Part shown: positions 5,832-13,584 of the stretch, piece by piece
How positions within the stretch are numbered: position 1 is the first letter of the stretch
How the letters are laid out: every line of letters begins with the position of its first letter
NCBI GenBank assembly: GCA_024636135.1
Contig: JAGXHP010000040.1
Span: 1-13,625, forward strand
DNA from: Chloroflexota bacterium
Lineage (GTDB): Bacteria; Chloroflexota; Limnocylindria; QHBO01
Length of the DNA stretch: 13,625 nucleotides
Direction of reading: 5' to 3'
The notes under the pieces: generated by a model
The model's input: the letters and a program-made list of their open reading frames with translations, nothing else
Told to the model about the DNA's origin: nothing
The model's database searches: none
Made by a program: the position numbers and the translations under genes

Positions 5832-7745
5832 TCAACGGGCGCCGCGCATCGAGGGCACGCCGATGCCGATCACACCGGCCGCCGCGCAGATCGCGCCGCT
5901 CAGCCCCAGGACCATGGCGGGTCCCAGGATGCCGGCCAACCAGCCGGACAGGCCCATCGACGCCGCGATCGAGCCGAAGACGAGCGCCTGGCGGCTCGAC
6001 ACGACCCGTCCCATCAGGCGTTGCGGCGTCCGCTCCTGGAAGAGGGTGACCGTGGGGATGATGAACAGCATGTTCATGGCGCCGGTGAAGAAGAACGCGA
6101 TGATGGCCAGGATCGGATGGGTGACCAGGCCAGCCACGATGAGTGACAGTCCCATGCCGATGAAGCCTGTGATGACCAGCGGTCCCTTGGGCAGCCGATT
6201 CCCGAGCGCGCCGACAGCCACGCCGGCGGTGACGCTGCCCACCGCGATCGCCGTCAGCAGCAACGAATAGATCTGCTCGAAGCTCACGGCGCCCCGATCC
6301 ACGACATCGCGGGCGTACAGCAGGCTGACCACGATCTCGGCGCCGACGGCGACCTGGGCCATGGTCGAGAGCAGGGTGTTCGACAGGAGCGCGGCCTCGC
6401 CCCACAGAAACGCGAAGCCCTCGCGCATCTCGCGCCACACGGTTCCGATGGACAGCCGCTCGGACGGCGCCTCGAGCTGCCGCGGCACGATCATGGCCCA
6501 GATGAGCACCGCCGAGACGACGTACGTGCCGGCGTCGAGGATGAAGGCAGCGCCGATGACCGAGCTCAGCGCCGTCACGATGAGCCCCGCCACGGGGAAG
6601 CCCAGCAGATCGGCGGCGGTCTCCGGCACGGACATCGCCGAGTTGGCGGTCACGAGGTCGCGGTCACCCACGATGGCCGGCACGATGGCCGTCTTCGCCG
6701 GTCGGAACAGCAGGGTCACCGTCGCAATGAGGAAGGCGGCCAGGTACACGAGCCCGATGTGGATCTCGAATGCGAACGGCACCGTCAGTACCAGCACGGC
6801 CCGGGTGACGTCGCAGAAGATCATCGTCAGTCGGCGGTCCCATCGGTCGACCAGCACGCCGGCCAGGGGGCCGAGAATCACGCTCGGCACCGCGGTGGCC
6901 GCGAACGTCAGGCCCACCTCGAGCGCGGTCCCGCGCCCGGCGACCAGGGCGCCCAGCGCGATGATGTGGATCCTGTCGCCGAGCAGCGAGACGAGCTGCC
7001 CGACCCACAGGAGCGAGAAATTCCGGTTGCGGAAGAGCCGCAGGTACGGCGACTGGGTGCGTTGGGCGGCGACCCCGGCCGTCGCGCGGCCGGCATCGGC
7101 GGGAATGGCGGACGCGCGCGCATAGGCCAGCCCGCTCTGGAAGGCCGGTGCGGAATGCGCGCCGCCCGAACCGATGGCCACGGCGCGCCGTGTCGGTGCC
7201 CCGGAGCGGGTCATCGAGTAGACGATGGTCCAGAAGATTCCGAGTGCCAGCAGCACGTCGCCGATGCTGATCACGTCCCGGATCAGCGGCACGGGGAGCG
7301 GGATCACGTCCCCGAAGAGCCCACCCGCGGCGACGAATCCGGCGATCGAATCGGTCTGAAGGAGGAAGTGGAAGGGGTCGTTGAGGATCTCCGCTTCGGT
7401 GAAGCCGGCGCTGAAGTAGGCGGCCGACCAGATCGGCATCTGCCCCTGGTTGAGGAGCAACGCCACCATGTTGGCGCCGATGCCGACCGAGGCGATCTGG
7501 AGCCCCGGCACGCGCCAATTGCCCCAGAGCCACGCGAAGATGAACCCGTACGCCGTGAGGAAGAGCAGCCCGACCGGCAGGTCCACGCCAAGCACGGTTC
7601 CGCCCGACATGGCCACCGCGACCCGCAGCAGGAAGGCCACGATCAGGAGGTAGCTCCATCGCAGGCCCAGCTCTGCGATTCTCGGGAAGGCTCCCCCCGC
7701 CAGTGCGCCGATGATCAGCGCAAGGACGATCGTGCTAAGAAACAT
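5832..7745 (-). CDS. DUF5317-MFS transporter fusion protein
   Basis: The product is 637 residues. Residues 1-180 are a multi-pass domain matching DUF5317 (NQGQMPIW at 99-106, GGLFGDVIPLPVPL at 141-154, then ISIGDVLLALGI). A hydrophilic linker of about 50 residues (182-232) leads to an MFS domain of the MFS_3/enterobactin-exporter kind (about 236-637), starting LRLFRNRNFSLLWVGQLVSL, with motif A GPLAGVLVDRWDRR at 292-305. Its substrate is unknown; export is usual for this MFS group. DUF5317 normally occurs as a stand-alone protein, often beside HD-domain genes, as here. The ATG overlaps the end of the HD-GYP gene by 11 nt, so the two are probably translationally coupled. The frame is unbroken through the linker. 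Confidence 0.88.
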   Translation of the reverse strand: MFLSTIVLALIIGALAGGAFPRIAELGLRWSYLLIVAFLLRVAVAMSGGTVLGVDLPVGLLFLTAYGFIFAWLWGNWRVPGLQIASVGIGANMVALLLNQGQMPIWSAAYFSAGFTEAEILNDPFHFLLQTDSIAGFVAAGGLFGDVIPLPVPLIRDVISIGDVLLALGIFWTIVYSMTRSGAPTRRAVAIGSGGAHSAPAFQSGLAYARASAIPADAGRATAGVAAQRTQSPYLRLFRNRNFSLLWVGQLVSLLGDRIHIIALGALVAGRGTALEVGLTFAATAVPSVILGPLAGVLVDRWDRRLTMIFCDVTRAVLVLTVPFAFEIHIGLVYLAAFLIATVTLLFRPAKTAIVPAIVGDRDLVTANSAMSVPETAADLLGFPVAGLIVTALSSVIGAAFILDAGTYVVSAVLIWAMIVPRQLEAPSERLSIGTVWREMREGFAFLWGEAALLSNTLLSTMAQVAVGAEIVVSLLYARDVVDRGAVSFEQIYSLLLTAIAVGSVTAGVAVGALGNRLPKGPLVITGFIGMGLSLIVAGLVTHPILAIIAFFFTGAMNMLFIIPTVTLFQERTPQRLMGRVVSSRQALVFGSIAASMGLSGWLAGILGPAMVLGLSGAICAAAGVIGIGVPSMRGAR

Positions 7746-9138
7746 CGTCCGAGGCCAGGGCGGGCCTCGCTGGCGGTTCGGCGGTGGCCGCGGCTTGGGT
7801 GCTGTCCGAGGGTCCAGTGCCCGATCCGGACCGGCGCAGCATGGTCGGGAGCTCGTCGGGTCGATCCGGCTCGCGGTCGAGGACGCTTCGATCCAGCCCC
7901 AACAGGATCGGCACGATCTTCGGATCGAACTGGATACCGGAGAACTTCTCGAGCTGTTCCCTTGCCTGCTCGTGGGTCAGCGGGATCTTGCGGTACGGGC
8001 GGGAGCTGGTCATCGCCTCGTAGGCGTCCGCGATGCCCATGATTCGCGCGCCGAGCGGGATGTCCAGTGCCTCGATGCCCTTGGGATAGCCGGAGCCGTT
8101 GAACCACTCGTGGTGCGCCAGGATGAGTGGCGCTTCGCCCTTCAGCTGCGTCGCCGGCTCCACGATCTCGGCGCCGATCTCCGGATGCTGATTCATCAGC
8201 GTGCGCTCCGCCTTGTCCAGCGGCCCCTCCTTCAGGAGGATGTGGTCGCGGATGCCGATCTTGCCGACGTCGTGCAGGAGCGCGGCCCAGGTGATCTTCT
8301 CGATCTCGGGCTCCGGCAGGCGCATCACCCGGGCCATTGCCTCGGAGATGCGGCTCACGCGCGTTGAGTGGTTTCGCGTGTAGTTGTCGCGCGCGTCGAT
8401 CGCCTTCGACAGTGCGTGGATCGTCTCCTCGAAGAGGAGCCTCGTCTCCACGTACCGCGCATAGGCAACCCGCGTGGAGAACAACGGGATCGCGAAGAGT
8501 GCCGTCGCCCACCAACCGACTCCGTCCGGCAGTTGGAAGACCTGGGCCATTAGCCATGCGAGAGGAACGAGGCCGAACATCGTCAGCGCAATGCCGGATA
8601 CGTCTTGGGCCCAGACCGTCCGGATCGACACACCCGTGCGAGCGCTAACCGCACCAACGCTCAGGCTCCAGTTGACCATCCACAAGACGACGCCGGCGAC
8701 AAGCGCCGCAGCGAACGAGAATGCCACGGCTCCACCGCCACTAATGGGCCCGGCGGTAAGGATCGCTTCATGGACTACCGCGGCCGCCGCAACGGCCAAG
8801 ACGATAGCCGCATGATTGAAGATCGTTCCATACCACGGAACCTCACCTCGGATCTCGCGCGCATCGGTGGACCCGATTGCAGCTACGACAACGCCGGCTA
8901 GAGGACCACCAAGGAGGAATGCGGCGATCACCGGAGAAGCCGACACGGAAACGACGGTGCCGCGGGGGAGCTGGACGGGGAGTGCGCTAGCCACGAGCGA
9001 CGCCACGATCCAGAAGACGAGGCCCGCTGCCCCACCGATTTGAGCGCCCAACGGGAATAGGAGAACAACCGCCGCAATTGTCACAATTGCGGCGGTTGCG
9101 GTCGCGATAACTAGGCGACGGACTCGGCTATCCAGCAT
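7735..9138 (-). CDS. Membrane HD-GYP domain protein (c-di-GMP phosphodiesterase family)
   Basis: The product is 467 residues from ATG 9138; a TTG two codons upstream (9144) is also possible. About seven membrane segments fill residues 9-225 and form an unassigned MASE-like sensor region. The HD-GYP domain covers about 235-415: H257, the metal-binding H289-D290 (LLHDVGKIGIRDH), the HH pair at 342-343, GSGYPKG at 348-354 and IADAYEAMTSSRPYR from 369. These residues are those of active enzymes that hydrolyse cyclic di-GMP to GMP. Residues 420-467 are a Pro/Ala-rich tail. The gene lies between the 32-residue peptide gene (44 bp upstream) and the DUF5317-MFS gene (11-nt overlap). An unusual hairpin lies in its first 75 nt. 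Confidence 0.92.
   Translation of the reverse strand: MLDSRVRRLVIATATAAIVTIAAVVLLFPLGAQIGGAAGLVFWIVASLVASALPVQLPRGTVVSVSASPVIAAFLLGGPLAGVVVAAIGSTDAREIRGEVPWYGTIFNHAAIVLAVAAAAVVHEAILTAGPISGGGAVAFSFAAALVAGVVLWMVNWSLSVGAVSARTGVSIRTVWAQDVSGIALTMFGLVPLAWLMAQVFQLPDGVGWWATALFAIPLFSTRVAYARYVETRLLFEETIHALSKAIDARDNYTRNHSTRVSRISEAMARVMRLPEPEIEKITWAALLHDVGKIGIRDHILLKEGPLDKAERTLMNQHPEIGAEIVEPATQLKGEAPLILAHHEWFNGSGYPKGIEALDIPLGARIMGIADAYEAMTSSRPYRKIPLTHEQAREQLEKFSGIQFDPKIVPILLGLDRSVLDREPDRPDELPTMLRRSGSGTGPSDSTQAAATAEPPARPALASDDVS
9066..9098. repeat. Perfect 15-bp inverted repeat in the HD-GYP 5' coding region
   Basis: CAACCGCCGCAATTG (9066-9080) and CAATTGCGGCGGTTG (9084-9098) are exact reverse complements separated by TCA. 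In the minus-strand mRNA this gives a very stable hairpin 40-72 nt after the start codon, within the codons of the first membrane helix. It may slow early elongation, attenuate or be a protein-binding site. Confidence 0.9.
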
Positions 9139-9181
9139 TTTCAAACCGCGCTCATGCGGCTTGGCAGTCTAGCACTCCCGC

Positions 9182-9280
9182 CTACCAACCTCTGAAGCCT
9201 GCGCCTCCAGCGACGGCTAGAGCCGCGAGCGTCAGAAGGGTCGGAATCAGCGAGACGAGCCGCCTTGTGAGGCGTCGCAT
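9182..9280 (-). CDS. 32-residue hydrophobic peptide (small ORF)
   Basis: ATG 9280 is preceded by AGGAGA at 7-nt spacing, one of the best Shine-Dalgarno sites in the window. The frame codes 32 residues: MRRLTRRLVSLIPTLL, then LTLAALAVAGGAG and FRGW. It has a basic N-terminus and one hydrophobic segment (about 8-26), like a signal peptide or a tiny membrane protein. It lies 44 bp before the HD-GYP gene and just after the structured leader, in the same transcript. It may be a leader peptide, a small membrane partner of HD-GYP, or a secreted peptide. No family was recognised, and its length gives little statistical support beyond the ribosome binding site. Confidence 0.55.
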   Translation of the reverse strand: MRRLTRRLVSLIPTLLTLAALAVAGGAGFRGW

Positions 9281-9297
9281 GTGCTGATCTCCTAGTC

Positions 9298-9313
9298 GGC
9301 TGGACTACCAGCC
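9298..9313 (-). promoter_or_regulatory. Leader hairpin next to the small-ORF ribosome binding site
   Basis: GGCTGG (9298-9303) and CCAGCC (9308-9313) form a perfect 6-bp stem with a 4-nt loop. It ends 4 nt before the AGGAGA ribosome binding site (9288-9293) of the peptide gene, a position where alternative folding could control translation. Confidence 0.45.
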
Positions 9314-9331
9314 TTTGGTGAGTTCTGTCAT

Positions 9332-9350
9332 CAGAAGGTGCCCTCTTCTG
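9332..9350 (-). promoter_or_regulatory. Leader hairpin
   Basis: CAGAAG (9332-9337) and CTTCTG (9345-9350) form a perfect 6-bp stem with a 7-nt loop in the untranslated leader of the HD-GYP operon. Confidence 0.4.
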
Positions 9351-9364
9351 CGTAGAGTTTGATA

Positions 9365-9398
9365 CAACCGACACACTCCGTGGCGGAACGGTCGGTTG
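9365..9398 (-). promoter_or_regulatory. Leader two-tier hairpin
   Basis: CAACCGAC (9365-9372) pairs with GTCGGTTG (9391-9398) over 8 bp. Inside this, TCCG (9377-9380) pairs with CGGA (9384-9387) around a 3-nt loop, giving an outer stem, an internal loop and an inner stem. It is the strongest structure in the leader. Confidence 0.5.
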
Positions 9399-9485
9399 CA
9401 CTACCTGCTCCCCGCCAGCCCAAGTGCCCAAGTTCAGCTGCCGGATCGTCGCATCCCACGAGATTCACCCGGAGTACCAAAGTAC

Positions 9486-9528
9486 TACCGGATGCCGGTA
9501 CCATATCGTTGCGTACGCGGAGAGTCAA
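9486..9528 (-). promoter_or_regulatory. Sigma-70-like promoter with overlapping dyad, HD-GYP operon
   Basis: On the minus strand TTGACT (9528-9523), exactly 17 nt, then TATGGT (9505-9500) match a housekeeping promoter well. Transcription would start near 9493, giving a leader of about 210 nt before the peptide gene. A dyad TACCGG-ATG-CCGGTA (9486-9500) touches the -10 box and covers the start point, where a repressor could bind. A second small dyad, AGTAC-CAAA-GTACT, follows at 9473-9486. Confidence 0.6.
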
Positions 9529-9565
9529 GCCCTACGCAGGCGATACTGGAAGCGATGTCCAACAT

Positions 9566-12500
9566 TTATTGACCCGCCCCTTTGGCTGGGGTGGCAGTGT
9601 CATCTTGCGGTGAGTCACCAAGCTCATCCTCCATCACCCGCGCGAATTCGAGCAGGAGGTCGCGTGCGGCAACGCGGCGGCCGCCCTTGGACAGGCAGTC
9701 GGCAAGGGCGAGCGTCGCCGCTTCGTCGAAGGGATCGACACTAACAAGCGCCGATGCCGCACTCAGTGACACGTCGTTGTCGTACGAAGTGCCCGAGCCG
9801 ACCGCGATGGGCAACAAGCAGGACCGAATGAACTGGTGGACCGGCACTTGGAGCCGAGAAGTCCAGGTCTCGTACCTCAGGTCCGCGAGGAACTCGCCCC
9901 TAACCAATTTGGTAATCCGTCGAGCGACAGCCTGTCGCTCGCTCCAGCTTCCATCGCCGAGGCGAGCATCCAGTCGGTGCAGCTCGTCGATGTCAGTCCG
10001 AACAAGTTCGGGCGACAGGCCCACCGCGTCAGACGAACTCGTGATGTACTCGGGTCTCGCGCCTGCTCGATAGTCAGGATCGATGTGACGGCGGAGCTGG
10101 AAGACCATTTGGTTAAGGCTGTTGATGGCGGCGTCGGCATCTGCATCCGGCCACAACAGGTCGAGCGCCATATCGCGGGTAAGGGTTGTATGGGCATGCG
10201 CCGCAAGCACGCCCAGGAGTCCCTTGACTCGCCGCTTCTCGATTCCGATCTGCGACCCGTCCCAAGACCCCCGGCGAAGGCTGACGCCCCCCATCGTCCT
10301 CAGGAACAGCCGAGCGGCCTGGCTCACCTGCAGCGATCGCCGGAGCTCAGCGACGTCTTGGCCCGCGATCTCTCCCAGGGCCGCGACCATACTCTTATTC
10401 GCATAGCGTGCGAGAGCAGCTAGGACGGTGGACCGCTGGGTCCCGCTGAGGGCCGGTATCAGCTCGAGGATGGGCTTTCGCCAACCCTCCGGATCGACCT
10501 CCAGCAAGTCTTCCAGCAAGTCGATGCCGTACGGCACCGTGAGCGCGGTGGACGCGCTACTCGCGTAATAGCGTGTCCACCATCGGAGTCCACCGAGGAG
10601 GCCGAGCTCGCGGGCTTGCTGGAGTGTCTGCCACGCTCGTCTGATCTCCCGAGTTGATCCGTGTTCGAGCAGCAAGACGCCGAGCTTCACGGCGGCGGTG
10701 GCCACTAGCAATCTACCGCCTGAAGCGTCGACCTTTGCGGGATCCTTCTCCCCCAATGTGCACTGTCCCCGGCACCCAGGTTCCAGGTGAGTGGCTATCG
10801 CCAGCGCGGGGGCAATCTCCCCGGCATAGCGGGAGTCCAAAGGCCCGTCCTGAAGGCGACCGTAGACATCGTGGATCTCAGCGGCCGGTGCGCCCGCCAA
10901 GAACAAAGCTTCGATCAGGCGTGCGTGGGCCGGGCCGTTGCCAGCCCCGAGCACGGTCTGGTCCTGGGTCGACTGACGCAGCGTGTCCACGGCTTGACTG
11001 AAGCGGCCATCGTGTATCAGCACACCCGCCTGGCCGAACAAGGCATCGGCATGCGGCCTCGGCCACGGGCGGGTGCGTTCGCAGGCCTCGGCTGCGGTTG
11101 TCCTTGCACGCTCGACTTTGCCGTCAGCGAGCAACGCGGCTACGAGCTCCGCGTTGTCGGCGAATGGATTAGTCGGCGTCCCTGACCAGAACTGGGCTGC
11201 CCTCTCCAGATTTGCCACGGCATCGCGGACCAAACCCATCCTGAGCTGGAGCGCGCCGGCATTGTGATGGGCAATGGCGGCAAAGTGATCGAGGCCACGG
11301 CTTCCGGCTTCAACTGCGATCCTCTGGCATTCGCGGACAACCGCCTCGAGCGAGTGATCCCGCCATAGCCTCGTTATCGCAAGGTTGCCCTCGAGTCGGA
11401 GGCGCGTCCCGACCGCATCTGCTGGTGCGAGCTCCACACCAGCTTCGGCCGTAGAAGCCGATGCGTCCGCGTCCCCGAAGTTGGTATGAACCGAACTTAG
11501 CTTGAGGCACGCCAGAGCCTCAAGTCGACGATCGCCCTTCTTGTGGAAGAATGCCCGGGCCCTCTCGAGAGACTCGAGCGCCTGAGTCCAGTCCCCGCGC
11601 ATCCCACAGGTCTCTCCGAACAGGAGACTGAGTCGGGCGTTCTGTTTGATGGACTCATGAGGCAGTCTTCGGATCCACTCGTCCACAAGGCCAATTCGGC
11701 CGTCGGCTACTACGTCTTCCCCGTGCTTCGCCACCAAGCGCGCTGCCTGGCGATGCAGACGTGCAGACAGGTAGTGGTGGATAGCTTCCGGCCACTGCTG
11801 GGTAGTCTCGAAATAGGACGCGGCATGGATGTGGAGTCCGATGACCTCCGCCTCCGATCTCTCACTCGTGAGGCGACGCTCGAGGAATTCTCGAAATAGG
11901 TTGTGATACCGGTACCGGTCTGAGTCGAGTCGACTAGTGAAGAGGCCTCGGTGCTCAAGTTCGCTCAGCTCCTTCCGCCCATCGTGCACCCCGGCGAGAC
12001 GCTCGGCCACTTCGGGGGTGATTTGCTGAAGGATGGAGGTGCACAGCAAGAAGTTGCGCATCTCCTCGGGCTGCTGGTCGAGTACCTCCTCAGCGAGGAA
12101 GTCGAAGAGGTCGGTGTCTCTCGTCGCGGCTATTGATCGGATGAATCCGCGCCGTTCGTCCGCGTTTGCCCGAGCGCGAAGAGAGACCTCCACCAGCTGA
12201 AGTGAGGCGGCCCAGCCTTCGGTTCGACGCTCGAGCTCCACCAACTCCGTGGCGTCCAGTGGGTCGTTGTAGATATCGCGGAAGAGTTCGTCGATCTCGG
12301 ATTCCGTGAATCGGAGCGCATCGGTTCTCAGCTCCGCATACCCGGCATGCGTCTTGAATCGTGCGAACTGGAGCCGCGGCTTCACGCGGGAGGAAAAGAT
12401 GAACCGGCACGTCGGCGGCGCATCGCGGAGGATCTGGTTCCACAGTCCACGCACCTCGGTCGCCGCGTTGACGTACTGCCAGTCGTCGATGATGAAGGTG

Positions 12501-12904
12501 CAGGGCTCGGTCAACCGGTCGTGCATATCGGCGAGCAGATAGGCCGCGACACCGGGCCGGGCCGATCCCGGTCCGCCCAGCTGCTGCAGCATCGAATGCG
12601 CCCGCCGCCCGAAGCCCTTGTGGCGCTTGCTGACCGCTTCGATGAGATAGCTGACGTGGAAGGTCCAGTCCCGGTCGCTGCGGTCGAGCTTGTACCAGTA
12701 GACCGGGACGTTCGCCTCGCGCTCCCACTGCCACAGCAGGGTCGTCTTCCCGTACCCGGCGTCCGCGGCAATGACCGCGGCGCGGCACTCCGAGGCGGCG
12801 TTCAACCACTCGAGCAGGCGCGGCCGACGCAGGGTTGGCGTCGCGTAGTGCGGGGAAGCGACCTTGTTGAGAATCAGGGGATAGGCGTAGGTGATGTCCG
12901 ACAA
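9566..12904 (-). CDS. STAND ATPase/TPR regulator with C-terminal SARP (OmpR-like + BTAD) domain
   Basis: The product is 1112 residues. The N-terminal NTPase is of the MalT/LuxR-LAL type, with Walker A ADAGYGKTT (47-55) and Walker B TFIIDDWQ (136-143). A winged-helix and arm region follows (to about 370), then a long TPR-like helical region (about 380-860). The C-terminus has an OmpR-like DNA-binding domain (about 866-960; LLWPDADADAAINSLNQMVF, QLRRHID) and a BTAD domain (about 970-1100), as in SARP activators. It is probably a ligand- and ATP-controlled transcription activator in the cytoplasm; ligand and targets are unknown. The start is TTG with AAGGAGA (12919-12913) at 8-nt spacing. It ends just upstream of the HD-GYP operon promoter and is divergent from folK. 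Confidence 0.9.
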   Translation of the reverse strand: MSDITYAYPLILNKVASPHYATPTLRRPRLLEWLNAASECRAAVIAADAGYGKTTLLWQWEREANVPVYWYKLDRSDRDWTFHVSYLIEAVSKRHKGFGRRAHSMLQQLGGPGSARPGVAAYLLADMHDRLTEPCTFIIDDWQYVNAATEVRGLWNQILRDAPPTCRFIFSSRVKPRLQFARFKTHAGYAELRTDALRFTESEIDELFRDIYNDPLDATELVELERRTEGWAASLQLVEVSLRARANADERRGFIRSIAATRDTDLFDFLAEEVLDQQPEEMRNFLLCTSILQQITPEVAERLAGVHDGRKELSELEHRGLFTSRLDSDRYRYHNLFREFLERRLTSERSEAEVIGLHIHAASYFETTQQWPEAIHHYLSARLHRQAARLVAKHGEDVVADGRIGLVDEWIRRLPHESIKQNARLSLLFGETCGMRGDWTQALESLERARAFFHKKGDRRLEALACLKLSSVHTNFGDADASASTAEAGVELAPADAVGTRLRLEGNLAITRLWRDHSLEAVVRECQRIAVEAGSRGLDHFAAIAHHNAGALQLRMGLVRDAVANLERAAQFWSGTPTNPFADNAELVAALLADGKVERARTTAAEACERTRPWPRPHADALFGQAGVLIHDGRFSQAVDTLRQSTQDQTVLGAGNGPAHARLIEALFLAGAPAAEIHDVYGRLQDGPLDSRYAGEIAPALAIATHLEPGCRGQCTLGEKDPAKVDASGGRLLVATAAVKLGVLLLEHGSTREIRRAWQTLQQARELGLLGGLRWWTRYYASSASTALTVPYGIDLLEDLLEVDPEGWRKPILELIPALSGTQRSTVLAALARYANKSMVAALGEIAGQDVAELRRSLQVSQAARLFLRTMGGVSLRRGSWDGSQIGIEKRRVKGLLGVLAAHAHTTLTRDMALDLLWPDADADAAINSLNQMVFQLRRHIDPDYRAGARPEYITSSSDAVGLSPELVRTDIDELHRLDARLGDGSWSERQAVARRITKLVRGEFLADLRYETWTSRLQVPVHQFIRSCLLPIAVGSGTSYDNDVSLSAASALVSVDPFDEAATLALADCLSKGGRRVAARDLLLEFARVMEDELGDSPQDDTATPAKGAGQ

Positions 12905-13041
12905 TCCACCGGTCTCCTTGAGGGGCGCAGAGACTCCCGATGCCGTCGTCGCGCCCCCCGCGGCGAGCGCTTCGGTGCAATCGACCGTAGCGTCCCGCGA
13001 TTATCAGACGATTACCGAGAATCGGCTAGAGTGCGGGCACT
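12905..13041. promoter_or_regulatory. Divergent promoter region, SARP-type regulator and folK
   Basis: On the minus strand AAGGAGA (12913-12919) is the ribosome binding site of the regulator, and GATAAT (13005-13000) is a possible -10 with a poor -35. On the plus strand TAGAGT (13027-13032) is a possible -10 for folK; its start point would fall within 1-3 nt of the GTG, giving a leaderless mRNA. The -35 is not clear on either strand. Confidence 0.4.
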
Positions 13042-13584
13042 GTGCGCGCCTTTATTGGATTTGGTGGAAACCTGGGGGAGCCTGCCGTGGCGTTTCGCGC
13101 CGCGGTGGCGGAGCTGCGGGGGATGGGCCTGGTCGCCGGCGTTTCGTCGCTCTATGACAGCGCGCCACGCGACTCGCTGGACCAGCCGCGGTTTCTCAAC
13201 GCCGCCCTCGAGCTCCAGACCGACTTCTCGCCGACCGATCTGCTGAACGAGCTCAAGCGCCTGGAGCTGGCGCTCGGTCGGGATCCACAGCGTCGCCGAT
13301 GGGGGCCGCGCGTCATCGACCTCGACATCCTCAGCTTCGACGGGCACTGCGTGACGGACACCGAGCACGACCTGATCGTGCCGCACCCCCGGCTCCACGA
13401 GCGCCGATTCGCGCTGGAGCCGATCGCGGAGCTTGACCCGAACCTGCGGCCGTGGCGGGATTGCTCCGATCTGCGCGTGGAGGTCACGGTGGCGGATCTC
13501 CTCGCCACCGTCGCGAACCAGGAGGTCCCGCGCGTGGGCGGGCCGGACTGGTCGGATCCGAGGTCGGCGGCCGGCCTGAGCTAG
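13042..13584 (+). CDS. folK: 2-amino-4-hydroxy-6-hydroxymethyldihydropteridine diphosphokinase (HPPK)
   Basis: The product is 180 residues. It transfers pyrophosphate from ATP to 6-hydroxymethyl-7,8-dihydropterin in folate synthesis in the cytoplasm. Motifs in order: the N-terminal FIGFGGNLGEP (4-14), SSLYDSAP (35-42), QPRFLNAALEL (48-58), the signature GRDPQRRRWGPRVIDLDIL (79-97) and VPHPRLHERRFALEPIAEL (113-131). Both signature regions are intact. The C-terminal 40 residues are longer than the minimal enzyme and uncharacterised. The start is GTG without a Shine-Dalgarno, consistent with a leaderless mRNA. No other folate gene lies in the window, and the stop overlaps the end of a convergent gene. 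Confidence 0.93.
   Translation: MRAFIGFGGNLGEPAVAFRAAVAELRGMGLVAGVSSLYDSAPRDSLDQPRFLNAALELQTDFSPTDLLNELKRLELALGRDPQRRRWGPRVIDLDILSFDGHCVTDTEHDLIVPHPRLHERRFALEPIAELDPNLRPWRDCSDLRVEVTVADLLATVANQEVPRVGGPDWSDPRSAAGLS

Noticed and set aside
9281..9493. c-di-GMP-I (GEMM) riboswitch upstream of the HD-GYP gene
   Set aside because: The conserved GGCAAACC and GACGCAAAGCC blocks were not found on the minus strand.
9331..9528. 65-codon minus-strand frame in the leader of the HD-GYP operon, with a CxxC motif
   Set aside because: No ribosome binding site, TTG start lying within the -35 box, and it overlaps the predicted promoter and hairpins. No family resemblance seen.
13014..13026. CCGAGAATCGGC near the folK start, like a degenerate repeat unit
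   Set aside because: Only 4-bp arms, wrong centre length and no second box.
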